64,000 nucleotides of DNA. It comes from Rostratula benghalensis (taxonomy: Eukaryota; Chordata; Aves; Charadriiformes; Rostratulidae). The stretch's first letter is position 1, and each line of letters begins with the position of its first letter. Below are positions 1 through 12,683 of this stretch, in pieces. Location: positions 5,644,276-5,708,275 of the forward strand of contig VXAI01000019.1 in NCBI GenBank assembly GCA_013399305.1, given 5' to 3'. The notes under the pieces are model-generated. The model made no database searches. It was not told the DNA's origin and saw only the letters and a program-made list of their open reading frames with translations. A program made the translations under genes and the position numbers.

Positions 1-1320
1 ATACCCAGCCTTTTCAAGTTATTTAGTTCAAGAAGGTAAAAAAGGCAGAGTTAGGAAGTATGACAGAAGATAAAAGATTATGATGCCAGTTTACAAGTAG
101 GAAAACAAAACCCAGAAGGGTGAAGAAATGTGCAAATGCAGAGATGGCAAATTAGTGACCAGATCGGGATTTCACTGCAGAATCTGTGACTTCAAAGTGA
201 GTTCTTTGAAGGCTTCCCACATGCAAAGTTCAGAAGAAATTGGTGAGCAGAAGGAAAGTCACTGGGATTGGAGTTTAGCCGAGCTAACGGTTGCACTTTA
301 GTAATTACAAGCGATCAGGACACTGAATCTAACCTGAACTCACAGCAGAATACTCAGCACTGATTCAGTGCTAAATTTAATGGACATAATGAACCATTAT
401 CATCACACCCAGGAGTACAGTACATTTCCTTTGATTATTTCCACGGACTATCCAAAACTCAAGTCCACTTAGCTTGTGAAGTCTGATGAGAGCACAGCCT
501 GAGGTAATGCAGACACAAAAACAACTCATAAAAGATTAGGTCAGGCTTGATTTAACAAGGAAAAACAAAGTAGGACCACAATGGGAAAAAAGGTTGTGGG
601 GATTTTTTGGGTTGGGTTTTGTTGCTGGTGGTGGCGTGTTTTGTTATAATGTTTTTATTCCATTGTTTGTCTGTTTCTTAAGGCAAAACAGGATAATCAC
701 AGATTTTGCATCAAATCATTGCCCCATAAAAGTAGAACCACAGAGTTTGAAAAAAACCCAAACCCATTCAGAAAGCTCGTCTTTCTTTGTATATGTCTAC
801 AAAATATTATTTTTCTGAATCTTTTAGCATACTGTATTCAAACTCTGCCTTAAAATGTTTTAAACCACCAGAAAATCTGGATTTTGAGGTCATGAATTGT
901 ACTGTGTCACCTAAGTGGTTACTTCAAATTCATATTATGCGTTGTGGGGTAACGAGTGAGCAGGGAACCACGTCATCTGGTTCCCCTAAGAGACACTGTC
1001 TCTTGCATTTACCAAGCACAGATATCTTTCTCATTGAAACAAAACAGAAATCTTTGAGTTCAATTAACTCTCCAGCCTCAATGAAAAGTGCATTGCAGTA
1101 CATTCTTTTTTAAAGGAATAATTTATCACAACTCTCTTTAATGCTTTTTTCATAACATTGAAATACCTCAGAAAAGAGGATGAAAAATTCAATTGTGTAG
1201 AGCTGATCAGAGGAACAAAAATCCACTCTGAACAAAGGTAAGCTGATTAACTTTTCCATAAAAATCAATATATTTGATACTGCAAAGAACAAAGAACTTG
1301 TAAGAAAACAAGAAATGAAT

Positions 1321-1383
1321 TTGTGTTGTTGTTTGTTGTGGGGTTTTTTTTTTTTTTGTTTTGTTTTGGTTTGGTTTTTTTTA
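1321..1383. repeat. Interrupted T/G-rich low-complexity tract
   Basis: Long T-runs are punctuated by G or GG (GTTTTG, GGTTTGG) with almost no A or C on the plus strand. On the other strand this is the A-rich tract with CC interruptions seen at about a dozen other places in the window. Confidence 0.8.
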
Positions 1384-4300
1384 CAAAGCAAATTGCTACC
1401 TGAAAGTACATGGACTCAGTTGCTATATTCTAAATATTGTTGTAGTTGTTTAAATGTGTTCCCCAAGTCCCAGAAGCACAGATTACTTTCTGGATAAGGA
1501 GAACCTTATTAATGAATGCAAAGTGGAGACTTCACATATTCTGGGTAAGTTTACTGAGTAGATTTTTATGCTATGTTACGTTTGAAAAAAAGGTAAGAAC
1601 TCTAACTTACCTTTTAAAAAATGTTGCTGGACATGTATAACAGCTAAACCTGAATTTTTAAATATATGTAGCCACACTTGAAAAATAACACCTGCTGTCA
1701 TGGGGACTTCAATGCTATTCTAGTTTAGGCAATGCTGAAAAATAGTTGTCTTCCAAATTATTAAACTTCGCAAGCACCTAATTGCAGGCAGCAGACAAAA
1801 TAAATATTTTTACCTAGGTGTTAATGAACCCAATTAAAAACCTGATATATAGCTACACCTAGATTGTAGTGAAACCCACTTTTTAAAGGTAACAGGTTCT
1901 TGTCTGCTTGAGACTTGGCCTTGCTGGAAACAAGAATTGTAATTCCTAGAACAGAAAGATGAGTGGATTTTTTTCCCCATGGACATGAAAAAGTATTTTT
2001 CAGCCTTTTTCAGCCAGTGGGGCTAACCTGCCCGGTACAGCCATCTTCTGGCTACCTAAAAAGCAACAGAGGAGTGACACAACTACATAAAAGTGCCACC
2101 AAGATGGCAGAAGGAAATGGCATTGCAGTTGGCCTTGAAGGTATAAACCTCAGCCACGCTGCCAGTGGGTAAGGATTCACACCGCCTCGGGAAGAGGAAA
2201 TTTATGAGCGGGGTGAAGAGTTAAGGTGAACTTAGGGAAGATATCGGGAAAGAGTACTGAAAAAAATCTGAATTCCCACGTTTAACCTCTGGCTGACAGG
2301 TCGCCAGCCAGTGACACTCCGGTGGAGCAGTCACAAGTCATTCCTTCCACGCTGAGAAGGCAGTCCCTTTGACTTTGTTTGCTCCCTGCATGAAGTCAAC
2401 CACTGCGGCGTGTTTTATGTCACAGGAATCGTTAGACAGGAATAAAACCAGGCTTATGAACACTCTCCTTGCCTGTTTCTCCTCATAGCCTACCAGCCAG
2501 CAGATCCCAATGCATTCCAGTGAACTGCATTTTGGGGTAAGACAGGAATACTCAGATATTGAAGAGATTTTTCTCTCAAAAACAATACCCTCACAAACTG
2601 TCTGCCAGAAAATTACTCGCACTCTATGAATTTAACCAAAGGAACTATATCAGATCATGAAACTTGTAAAATGTATTTTCATGTGTCTGAGGAACCGATG
2701 TTAAATGTAAACGACCACCATAGTTATTTGGCACCTTAGAACTTTTCCTTTGGAACGAAAATTTTGTGCCTACAGGTTCTCCCCACTCCACAGTGTATTC
2801 CCTGGCATATTTTCACAGAGCAAACCTCTATTTTCAGTTAAATACTGAAAGGAAATCAGAATGAACAGGGGGGATATTTACAACTGCAAAAATGTGACTC
2901 GTTTTGTCCACCTGTCTGTTTCTTCTCTGCAGCATCCACACACCACGGGACAGATATAAATTCAGCAAAAGCACCAGCAGAACAGGATTTCTGGGAAGGT
3001 TCCTCACCATTTTCCAGCTGCAGAGGGAGTCAGTGAAAGACAGCTGTGGCAAAACACAGCTCATCTAACCATCTAACCAGCACATGTGAGCCTGGGAAAC
3101 ACAGACTTCCACACTCAACCCACTCCTGTATTAATTCTTTCTGTGAATTTAGTCAACGTCCTCTATATTAATTTGATTTTTCTGGGAAAGATTTTCAATA
3201 GCACTTGTATGATTTAGGAGCACAAGTCCTGTTGCAGCTCCTGAGGATGTGAGCTCTAAAATCTCCAGGGCGCTTTTCAAAGAAAACCCAAACATCTCGC
3301 TCTACCTGTAAAATGGAAAAACAATCATTACTTGCTGCCTTCTGACTACACCGACATAAGGACTAAAAGGAATAACCAGCACTGTCCCTGCGTGAACTCC
3401 TCACTTTTCCAAGGCTCAAGAGGCTAATAGAACCTTATCATGACTTCAGGTCAAAAGATTGAGTCTAATGGACCAATGGAAGGAATTCATTTCAGAGCTG
3501 AGGACCTTTAATTGAGAGCAGATGGTGCCTAGTCCCTATAAATCTAAAGTCTGGGGCCCGTTAACAAAAGCATCTAATCTGATCTCAATTGCTATAAGCA
3601 GCCAGGACCCAGCAATATTGAGTTTACAAAACAATATAACAATCTCCTAGAACAAGCAGCAAAGATGGTTAATGAAAAAGACGTCATATGTTCTCTGCAG
3701 CTGAACCAGTTAAGGGAAGGAGCAGCAGAATTCCCCACTGAGTGCAGCTTTTAAACAATTTTAAATGAATCTCCTTACGGAACATACAGCAATCACATAA
3801 TGAAGAACTGAACAGCTTGAACGATTCTAGTCAACTCTACATGGAAGGAGACTGGATACTGTCAGTTTAACCACGTAGTGATGGTAGAGGTCATTTTGAA
3901 ATCATTTTGACCTTGGAAACGTGAATATTCAGAAGAACTTCAAAAGTCTTAATACGTACGATATCCACCTTCAACTGCAGGCAGAAAAGACAGCTCTGAA
4001 ACCTTCTCCAAGAACTAATTTTTGCCAAACAGCATCTTAGACTCCTAATTTCTGCTGTTTTTCTACAAACTGCACAGGTAACCAATACAGTTAGGTTCAA
4101 TGAAATGCACTACAAAAAAGAAATTCATGTTTTGTACAAAGACAAAGCAACCCAAATACTTTCCTGCGTCTGCCACAGGTGCAGACTGAGACTCCACAAC
4201 GTTAGCCCTCAGCAATTATACAAGACATTTTACTTGTGACTATAAAGCAGTTTATGCAAGTATTAACATTTATAAAAACTCAGCAACCAGAAAAAAAAAA

Positions 4301-4990
4301 AAAAACAATTAAGCAAAATCGACCTCTGTCTGTAGCAGAGAGTAGGTCAGTGGCAGAGTGTTTAACCCCGAAATAGCTGCCCTATTCCTGTGCTCATGAC
4401 TGCACACCGATTCGCTATGGAAATGCTTTACAATTTCTAGGTCATTTGGTGAAGAAGAAACTGGTCTTCAAGCCTGTTCGCTTCATCTGCAAGAAAACTG
4501 TGTGTACAAGATGGGAAAATAAGACTCTTTAAGAAAAGCTGTTGTAAGGACAGCCACATATATGCATACGCAGCCACATATACACATTTATGCACCTATT
4601 TCACCAGAAAGGACAAAAAAACAACCATAAGGGAGTCAACCAGAGAAACCAGCCTGCTGTCAGCCTTTACTGTGTCATGACAATCTGGAGTAAGACTTTC
4701 CCAGGTCAGTGGCTTCTTTTTCTGCTGTGAATGCTGCCCCAGAGGTGGAAATTTTGTCCCAGATGTACCTTGTCAGTAGCTGCAGTACGCCAGGGAGGGA
4801 TTCCCATTATTCCCTTTCATCTTTCCTAATTTGATGCTGTGGGTTCACAATTTTGAAAGTGAAAAACCAAACAAACAAAACCACAAAGTAAAATATTGGT
4901 AAGTATTCTGCAATTCCCATGTACTATATAAAAACCTGGACTAATCCACAATGGTTGCAGCAAAGGCCCTTCCACTGCAAGGTTTCTATT

Positions 4991-5008
4991 AAAAAAAAAA
5001 AAAAAAAA
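4991..5008. repeat. Poly-A run (18)
   Basis: Uninterrupted A homopolymer in the intron, not attached to a recognisable retroelement body. Confidence 0.85.
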
Positions 5009-6434
5009 TCAAATAAAATTTATCTCCTCAGTTTCAGCACCCCAAACCCACACTTCTCCTTCTCTGCAAAACACAAGTGAAAATAATAGACAACTACACA
5101 CAACCCCCCTATAATTTGGGAATAATATAGTATACTGAATGGGGGGGTGCGGAGTGAAAATCAAAACCACAGCTTCTTAACAAGCATTCCTTTTCCTGAA
5201 ATTTAAGATTTCATCTTCTTCCCACCTTAAATCAAGAAAAAAAAATGCGTAAATTTTGCCTGCAGATCAGGCAGCACATTATATAGACCAAAGAAAGTTC
5301 TGATCAGTTCAATCCACACACTGTTTTAATAATTGTACAACGAAATAATTTTCATATTTCACTTGAAACTTAATTTCGAACTGGATTTTCATCTAAAGCA
5401 AAGAAATACAACTTTTTATCCAGAAAACATCAAAGTAAGTCTTTACATGGATTTAATAAGAGAGAGTTTTAAAGAACTGTCTATTCTAAATGCCTTTGCA
5501 GCTTTTTATAAAAAAAAAAAGAACAAAACCAAAAGGAACCCCAAAAAAATCCATCATCTTGACAAATTTTCTCCAGCTTTTATTGGACCAGCACCCAAGG
5601 GCTGTCTCCTGTGATTATTACTGATGCTCTGACAATAGCATGCCCTGAATTTAGTTTCAAGTTGAAATCATTATTACATTATTTCTCAATATGGCATGTT
5701 TAGTTATACAAGTAAATGCAATTAAAATCTTACTGCAAACCCAAATTAGATGAAGCTTAAAATATATCTTTAACACAACTGAATATAAATAAGCCCACTC
5801 TTTATAGAGAGCTGGTATTATTTAGACTTTACCATCAATTAACTGTATGCATGTATGTGTATATATGTGTGTACACACTGCCCTATATCCAGATAACTAT
5901 GCAGGAAATGATGGAAGTGGCAGCTGAGAAACTTGCTTTCAAATGACAACAAACCAAAAAATCCCACAGCTCTGACAGATACTTTTTTTTACCCTCCTTT
6001 TTATTCCAGTGATAATTACATCGATAAACCTGATTCAGCAAATCTGTTGCTCTCTAATTCATTAATTAAAACAATTTACTGCTACCACTGTGATTTTTCA
6101 AGGACATCAAACCCACATTCCAAATCAAAACAGCAGAGATCATCAGTTTATAGATGTGCAAAGCATGCTTTGCTTTCATGGCAACCTCACAATTAAAACA
6201 CAACTTCAATGAAAGAGCTGTTTTCTTCAAGATTTCCTTGCGCAAGCACGTCCAGAAGATGACATTTTGTTTAAGGGGACTCAACAACAATATTTTTATA
6301 TCAAACTGAAAATGAGGGGGGTGGGGTTGGGGAATTATGAAAAGTTAACCATTTCCAATTAGAAGAAAAAACAAGATATGAATATTAAGAATATAGTAAA
6401 TAGCAAAGCAACATTTTTATAGCCTTCATTTTCT

Positions 6435-6670
6435 TAACACACTTCCTGCTCATTAATTTTTGGGTTCACTAACACAGTTGACTCAAAGCAATCAGAACCA
6501 GTACGTGAAGAATTCCTTCTGTCCACTTCCTCCCACACATCAGGATGGACAGGAACTACACCAACATTTCGAATTGGCTTGGAAAATCTGACAGATGATG
6601 ACATATTCACGTAGGCCTCAGCAATCTCTTTCACTGCGTTATCCTTGAAATGCCATTGTCTGTGCTAACT
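6435..6670 (-). other. Unidentified protein-like open frame (about 77 codons), possible decayed retrocopy
   Basis: On the gene strand a frame is open from just after a TAG near 6672 to a TAA at 6436-6434. It has no ATG near its upstream end; the first in-frame ATG is internal. Its composition is protein-like, including FSKPIRNVGVVPVHPDVWEE followed by a charged, Ser-rich segment and a C-terminus of PKINEQEVC. Just after the stop the sequence turns AT-rich, like a 3' untranslated region. There is no pyrimidine-rich acceptor just upstream, and the frame abuts the left end of a CR1 copy on the other strand. I do not recognise the protein. It may be the tail of a truncated retrocopy, part of an unknown repeat, or a chance frame; frames this long occur by chance here. 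Confidence 0.2.
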
Positions 6671-6689
6671 TCTATTTTTTGCCATTGAC

Positions 6690-8303
6690 ATTGTTTGCTT
6701 CTGGCCCTCTTTGCCATAGGTGGCCTTTGTAACAGCAGCAACACCTGGACAGAACACACAAGACACAACTGTCCGCGTTCTCCCAATCTCTTTGACATGC
6801 AGGATGAGGGACAGGGAAGCCAAAGCCCAACCACAGTTGAGAAACCCTCCCAGTACAGAGAAAGGGTGAGCTCCTGGGCACCACCTACACAAACTGGGCA
6901 TCACAAGTCCGGAGGGCCAGACAGGAGGCATCCATGGGTGCCACGATTGAAATGTCATTGAAAGGCCACTCTGTGATTCTTTCAAAGGTCGTGGCAATGG
7001 AAGAAGGTTCCTGAGGACTTTTTAGAAGATAAAGATCATGTCATCTTCAAGAAGAGCAAGGAGCATATGGGGAAGTAGAGGCAGTCAGACTCATCCCAAA
7101 CTCCCAGGAAAGATTATGGAACAAACACTGCTGGAGTTCTCCTTCACATGCCTGGATAGGGCTCCAGGAAAAGACTGTGACTAAGAACAGCTAACACGTA
7201 TTTACCAAAGGCAAATCACACCCAAACACCCTGACTGCTTTCTACGAAGATAATTGTCTCAGCAGACAAAGGGAGAGCAGCAGATGTTGTTTTCCTTGTC
7301 TTTATAGCAAGACTTTCAGCACGGTCTCCCATGGCAGCCAAGGCAGACAGAGATGGATTGGATGGGTGAGCTACAAAGTGCAGTTTGTGGAAAACCAGTT
7401 GCACGAAGAGGCTGAAAGAGCAGTGCTTTGTAGTGCAAAGACCAACTGTTGGCCAATATTAATGGCATTCCTCAGGGGCTAATGTTGGAGCCGATGCTGT
7501 TTCATGTCTGTACTACATTTAACATACTGAGAATGAGTGGGATGGAATGTGCCCTCAGCAAGTTTGTGGATGACACCAAGCTGGAGACAGCGATCAATAC
7601 GCTGCAGGGCAGGATTGCCTTTCAGAGGGATCTCAACAGGCTATAAGAATTGGCAGGAAAAACCCCTCATGAATTCCAAAAGCAGAATATCCCCATCTAA
7701 CAGTACCAGCTGGGAGCTTTGTAGTAAAGGACCTGGGGAATCAATGTGGCCAAGTTCAGCAGTGTGCCCTTTTCACAATAAGGCCTAACCCATACTGGGC
7801 TGCATTCAGAAGAATGGAAGCCTACCCTGGGAAGTGATCAGTCCCTCTTAGGCAGCGTTTGAAGACCACATCTGGAGTACAATGTTCAGTTTGGGCCTTG
7901 CCAGTACCCACACAACATTGGCAACCTGGGATTAATTTAGTGGAGACCGACCACGATGATGGGAGAGCTGAAGGATACAAGACAAAGAGAAGATGTGTGA
8001 GCCTGGGAAAGGTAATAAGGTGGAAATCTGACTTTGGTCTTCTCCTACCCAAGGCAGTGGTCACAACCGCAGCAAGGGAAACTCTGATAAGATGTAAGGG
8101 GGGGAAGGAAATCACCAAGTTGGTTAAGCACTGAAACAGTTGCTCAGATTTGATGTGGAATCTCTCTCTTAAATTTTCCAAACCCAACCAAACAAGACCT
8201 TGAGCCATCTCATCTCAATTAATGATAGTCCAGCTCTAAGCAGATGGTCAAACTATATGACCTCAAAGGTCCCTTCTAAGCTAAATTATTCTATGGTTTT
8301 CTA
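6690..8303 (+). mobile_element. Decayed CR1 LINE, 3' part with reverse-transcriptase remnant
   Basis: CR1 elements copy themselves by target-primed reverse transcription and are the main avian LINE. Recognisable blocks occur in consensus order. A GGAAAGATTATGGAACAAA block lies near 7109. A segment like the CR1 region before the catalytic motif lies near 7205-7330. The RT motif GIPQGLMLEPMLF is near 7461-7499, and SKFVDDTKLE (normally FADDTKL) is near 7558-7587. The typical 3' end is near 8257-8296 (GACCTCAAAGGTCCCTTCTAAGC, then TTCTATGGTTTTCT). The second catalytic-motif residue is Val instead of Ala, and the frame is broken by many indels and stops. The left boundary is uncertain. This is an old, inactive copy. 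Confidence 0.85.
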
Positions 8304-8633
8304 AAGGACCGTGATTCAGGCACTTGTCTTACTCACATTTGGGAAATTTGATTATTCTCACAAGTCTTTGCACTTGTATATATTGAACTGCACTTTTTTT
8401 TCACATGGAATTATTTCTCCAGCTTTCATCCTCTCCTACAAAGCATATGTGATTCTTTCCAGGTTACAGCACTCTGTTTGTATTATCCATGTCATTAAGA
8501 AAATCTTGACACACTATTTCATTCAAAGTGCAGTTAATGAAATACTTATAATCACGCTTTACACATTTCTCCTCTAAGTTGTCTATTTATCTTGCAACAA
8601 TGTGCCATGACCCTGTGTCTCTATTTATGTCAG

Positions 8634-8722
8634 GAGGGAGGCAGTGTCAGAAGCCTTACTAATATCAAAATACCTATTACCCTTAATATCTGCTTCTTCT
8701 TCCTTATCAAGGAGTCACTCAC
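8634..8722 (-). mobile_element. Short CR1-like ORF2 fragment
   Basis: Read on the minus strand, this piece translates to a segment like the CR1 reverse transcriptase (YFDISKASDTAS, against a CR1-like YLDFSKAFDTVS), preceded by the acidic stretch seen in CR1 before it. It is in opposite orientation to the neighbouring large CR1, so it is a separate insertion or an inverted piece. Ends are approximate. Confidence 0.5.
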
Positions 8723-11700
8723 ACTATCACAGAAGGAAATAATTATAGCTTCACAAGAAATACTTAGTACAAAAACATGCTTATTGTTATAGAGCGTATT
8801 TTTTTCACATATTTCTTTTTCCCCTAGGATGTTTTCTGTCTAACTCATTTGGCAGGTTCCTCCTCCTTCTCTTTGTCCCTTCTTAATTTGTCCTGTTTGT
8901 TTGTTTTTTTCATCTTCCAGAACCATATCCATTATCAATGATTTCTCAGACATGAGTCATAAAAAGCCCAGAGGCTGTAGACACTCTATACATGCAAGAC
9001 AAATTATATTTACCTAAGTAACCTCTAATCCTTTATTTAATAATATAAATGTTAGCTCCGTGATCAGTTACTTGGGTAGCAAATGCTGAAACAAAAACAA
9101 CCAGAAGAAAACACATCAGCAATATTTAACAGTCTTCCTTCACTGTTAAGTAATAAATCAACTCCCTCTTTTCCCTTTTCCTAGTATCCACGCTTCTGTA
9201 CAACTCCTCATTTTTTTGCTGACTGTGTTTCAATTTTGTTTGTATGCCTGGATCTCCCCAGCTGTATCTTTGCAAGCTCCTCCTCAGAAATTTGACCTTC
9301 CTTGCATTTTCTACCTGGTTCTTTCTTGAAATCCAGATCTCTGGAGAAATCCTGAGCTATGACAGGTGGTCTTTAAACACCTCTTCCACCACTCTTAAAC
9401 AGTAGATGGATTTCTCTGAAATCTTCTTCTTAGATTTGTTCTTTGCCAACCCTGATGCTAATTTAATTGCTGCCAGCTCCTGTTGAGCCTACAGTTCCTG
9501 TGCATTGGAAGATGTGTTTCCAAAGAGCCTCAGGCCTCTGACCTTATGTTCTGTACCAGACTATGATCATTAAGATGACCCTTTGGAATCTCATGCCTTT
9601 GCTCAACAGCAAGTCCCGCGACACACAAACCTCTGAAATCCAGGAGATCCCAAAAAGTTACTGGCAAAAGGTCAGTCCAAAGGAATTATTGACATGATTT
9701 TCAATTGCATTAACAGTGAATGCTAAGGGGATTTATTGACATATATCCACAGAACTACAACCATAATATAACAGAATCCGAAAATTGGCATAAATACAGA
9801 AAACTTGTGATAATCTTGCAGAAAACCAGGGATGACTACTGTTGTGTGTGGGTTTCAACTCCATGTCTTTGCAACCAAAGAAAAAATTGTACGGCTCTTT
9901 AGATACTAAATATATTTGTCAACGATAAACCAGACTGATTCCCTGGTCATGAACTTTCTTAGCAGCAAAGCAAGATTTAAGAGAAATTGGCATGCTTAAT
10001 GAGGGGTAGATAATTGCTAGATGGAATACTGTGGGAAAGAGTGAAGAAGTTGTAAAATGGTGGTATGGCAGTAAAGATGAATATTAATCCATCAGCCACG
10101 TGGCTGGTTTTGATCAGTAAGCTCAGCGTTTGGGTAGCAGGTACCAAGCAGCTCCTATGCAGTAGAGTTGATCTGAGACAGATTCTGCCTTAGCATAACA
10201 AAGGATGTTAAAGAGGTGAAAACGTGTCACACGACTTCCTGAATGATGTGCATTATTTAAGAATGCAGAGACCAAGTATATGTTATAGATGTACTGGGTT
10301 AGAGAGAACAGATTTGAGATGTCTTGACGAGTATCTTACCAATGTATTTCTTGGTTTTCAGAGATCTGAATGCCAGTAATTTCACCATTCTGGAAGGACA
10401 AGAGAGGATTAGGTTCACATGAATACTATCTTCAGAAAATGTCTGAAGTTGGAGAGGAAGCAAGCAGGTGCTCCCACAGCCAATCAACTGATACTTTCTC
10501 TTTACAGAAACCCTCAACAATGAACACTGTGCAGCGATATCTACTTTTCTGTATCTGTGAAAAATGGCTCTAAGTTTAAAATCATTTCTCTAACCAAGTC
10601 AGAACGACTGCCTGAGGCCATGATCTCATTCTCCTCTCCCTTTCTTTTGCCATATCCTGATCTATTCTGGTCTTCTAACAAACTCCCATTAGTGCAAAAC
10701 TCTCAATAAATAAGAAAACAAACCCCCACATTCTAGTGCCCCAAGAACCATTGCTGTAAGTTCAGCTAGACTTTGTGGCTGCAGGCAGTCAACTATGAGA
10801 CACGCATCTATCCAGAATGGCCAACTCTTCTCCAGAAGCCCTGCCAATGCTGCTTCCAACGGGACAGAAGGTGACATGGACTTAGGTAAACCTTAAATGG
10901 GTGTCTGATGGGAATGGACATTCTGTTCTTCTGTGGGTTTCTCACAGAAAATAAGCCTGAAGAAGCACGTGCCTGCTCGGTGTGCTCCAATTGGTACGTG
11001 GTACTGTCCGTAACACTGGTCGGGTGCCCAGAAGAACAGATGCAGGTCCTCCTTCGGGGAGGCTGACATGACAAATCTCTCACAACACGATGCCAAGAGG
11101 CATATATGGAACTCAAATGAGCTCAAAGAAAAATGTTTCTCTTCAGAATGATTTACTGAGCAGTACCTTAACATTTTGATGTGAGAATACGGCTACAAAT
11201 ATGTTTGATGGATAGGTGTGATGTTTTCTTGAAAAAAAAAAAAAAAAAAGGAAAAATTCTGCAGGAATTCATGGTGTGTTATTGGTAGACTTAAAGTTTT
11301 GCAACTTAATCTTGTGCAATGATATTTGTTTAAAGGAACTTCTAATCCTGCCAATATTATTCATAAATTTAGGCTGCTTTTGGAGGATCTTGTAAGCATC
11401 ATGTTGAGACCTCAACAAATAAAAGTTACTATCTTCAAGAGTTTCCCCCTACTCGTTGTAATCCTGCAACAGAACCTCAAGATTTCCTTTCCCAAGGGAA
11501 ATGCAATCCACAACTATTTCAGAAGAGCAAATACACACAATGGTTAGAGGGAAGGAAAGGAAATTGTGTTCTAACCCCAAGCTCCTCTTCTTGCCTAACT
11601 GGCAGGAAAGAAAACCCCAAGTCCATTCAACAAATGGTTAATCCCGAGTCCATAAACCTGGAGGATAACTCACTGTTCTCATTGTGGTGAATTATCCCAT

Positions 11701-12646
11701 TAACTCCAACAAGACCTGCTTATGTTAATGGACTATTTACACAGTGAATGGTTTTACTGGGTGAACAGTAACTGAAGAACTGAAGTCTTTAGGTGAGGAA
11801 GAGTATGATCTGGTGCTGTGTTTTGTTCATCATAACCTGCTGTTCATCATCTACCTTAGAGGAAAACACAGAAATGCATTTCCTGTATTGGAACCTGATT
11901 GATTCACCTGATGGAACCTGAAACGGTTCCATCAAAATTCAGTCAGAAAGCTTTTCACACGCAGCAACGGGCGACGCAGTACAGAGGACTCATCGTAACT
12001 CTACCTTTGGTTTCAAAGCCTTATTGGATTTGTCAGATGTCAACAGTGTACTGGCACAGCTATTAACTTTGGGCCATAAATTAACAAAACTCTCACCTGC
12101 AGCTTGGTCCTTTGATTAGAGCACCTCTGCCTGCCAGGATGATACGGCTTGCCTGGCTTTAAATTATATTTTCTATTCTACTGCGAGCATTTAACATACT
12201 GAGTTCCAACTATGTGTACAAAATCGTTTCTCAGCCAAATCTTCCATGTTCAGTAGAAGCCAAAATTCAGAGAAAAATACCAAAGATGATTAAGCTTCTC
12301 CCCACTTCTGTAACATCTCCACTGAAACGGTGACCCATGACATGGTCCGAGCTATATATGTTTGATAACCCTAGGGGACTCTCAAGCCATCAAAATTTCA
12401 TTAGCCTCACAGCAGTCCCAGTGCCTTCTTAAGTTGGACTGCTGGCCTCCCTATCAATAAATAAATCAACTGTAATCCTTTTCAGTGACTAAACTCTGCT
12501 TTGAAGTTGTATCAAGCATCGGACGTTCCTTGCATAATTTTAAGCACTGCAGAATTATATCTTTTCCAACATATTCACAGTCATCTTAAACATGAAAAAA
12601 ATAAAATTAATCTCTAACTTTAAGCTCTTGAAGGATTTTTTGACAT

Positions 12647-12683
12647 ATTATAATGTTTGACATATGTCAAAAAGCTTTGACAT
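12647..12683. repeat. Three TTTGACAT copies, one forming a palindrome
   Basis: Three direct copies of TTTGACAT or TTTTGACAT lie within about 37 bases. The middle copy is part of a perfect 16-base palindrome, TTTGACATATGTCAAA (12656-12671). It could be a hairpin or a paired binding site; function unknown. Confidence 0.7.

Larger units (their letters stand above)
1..6433. other. Intronic sequence without recognisable genes or interspersed repeats
   Basis: AT-rich intron. The visible structure is limited to homopolymer or low-complexity runs (T/G-rich near 1321-1383, A-runs near 4291-4305 and 4991-5008) and short CA/TG stretches near 5846-5876. Open frames up to 108 codons occur but none has recognisable motifs. 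I see no RNA gene. Confidence 0.6.

Noticed and set aside
6312..6332. Possible G-quadruplex (G-runs with short loops)
   Set aside because: Only three G-runs of three or more are separated by loops, so the usual four-run pattern is not met.
7822..8208. 128-codon minus-strand frame
   Set aside because: Antisense to the decayed CR1; no independent support.
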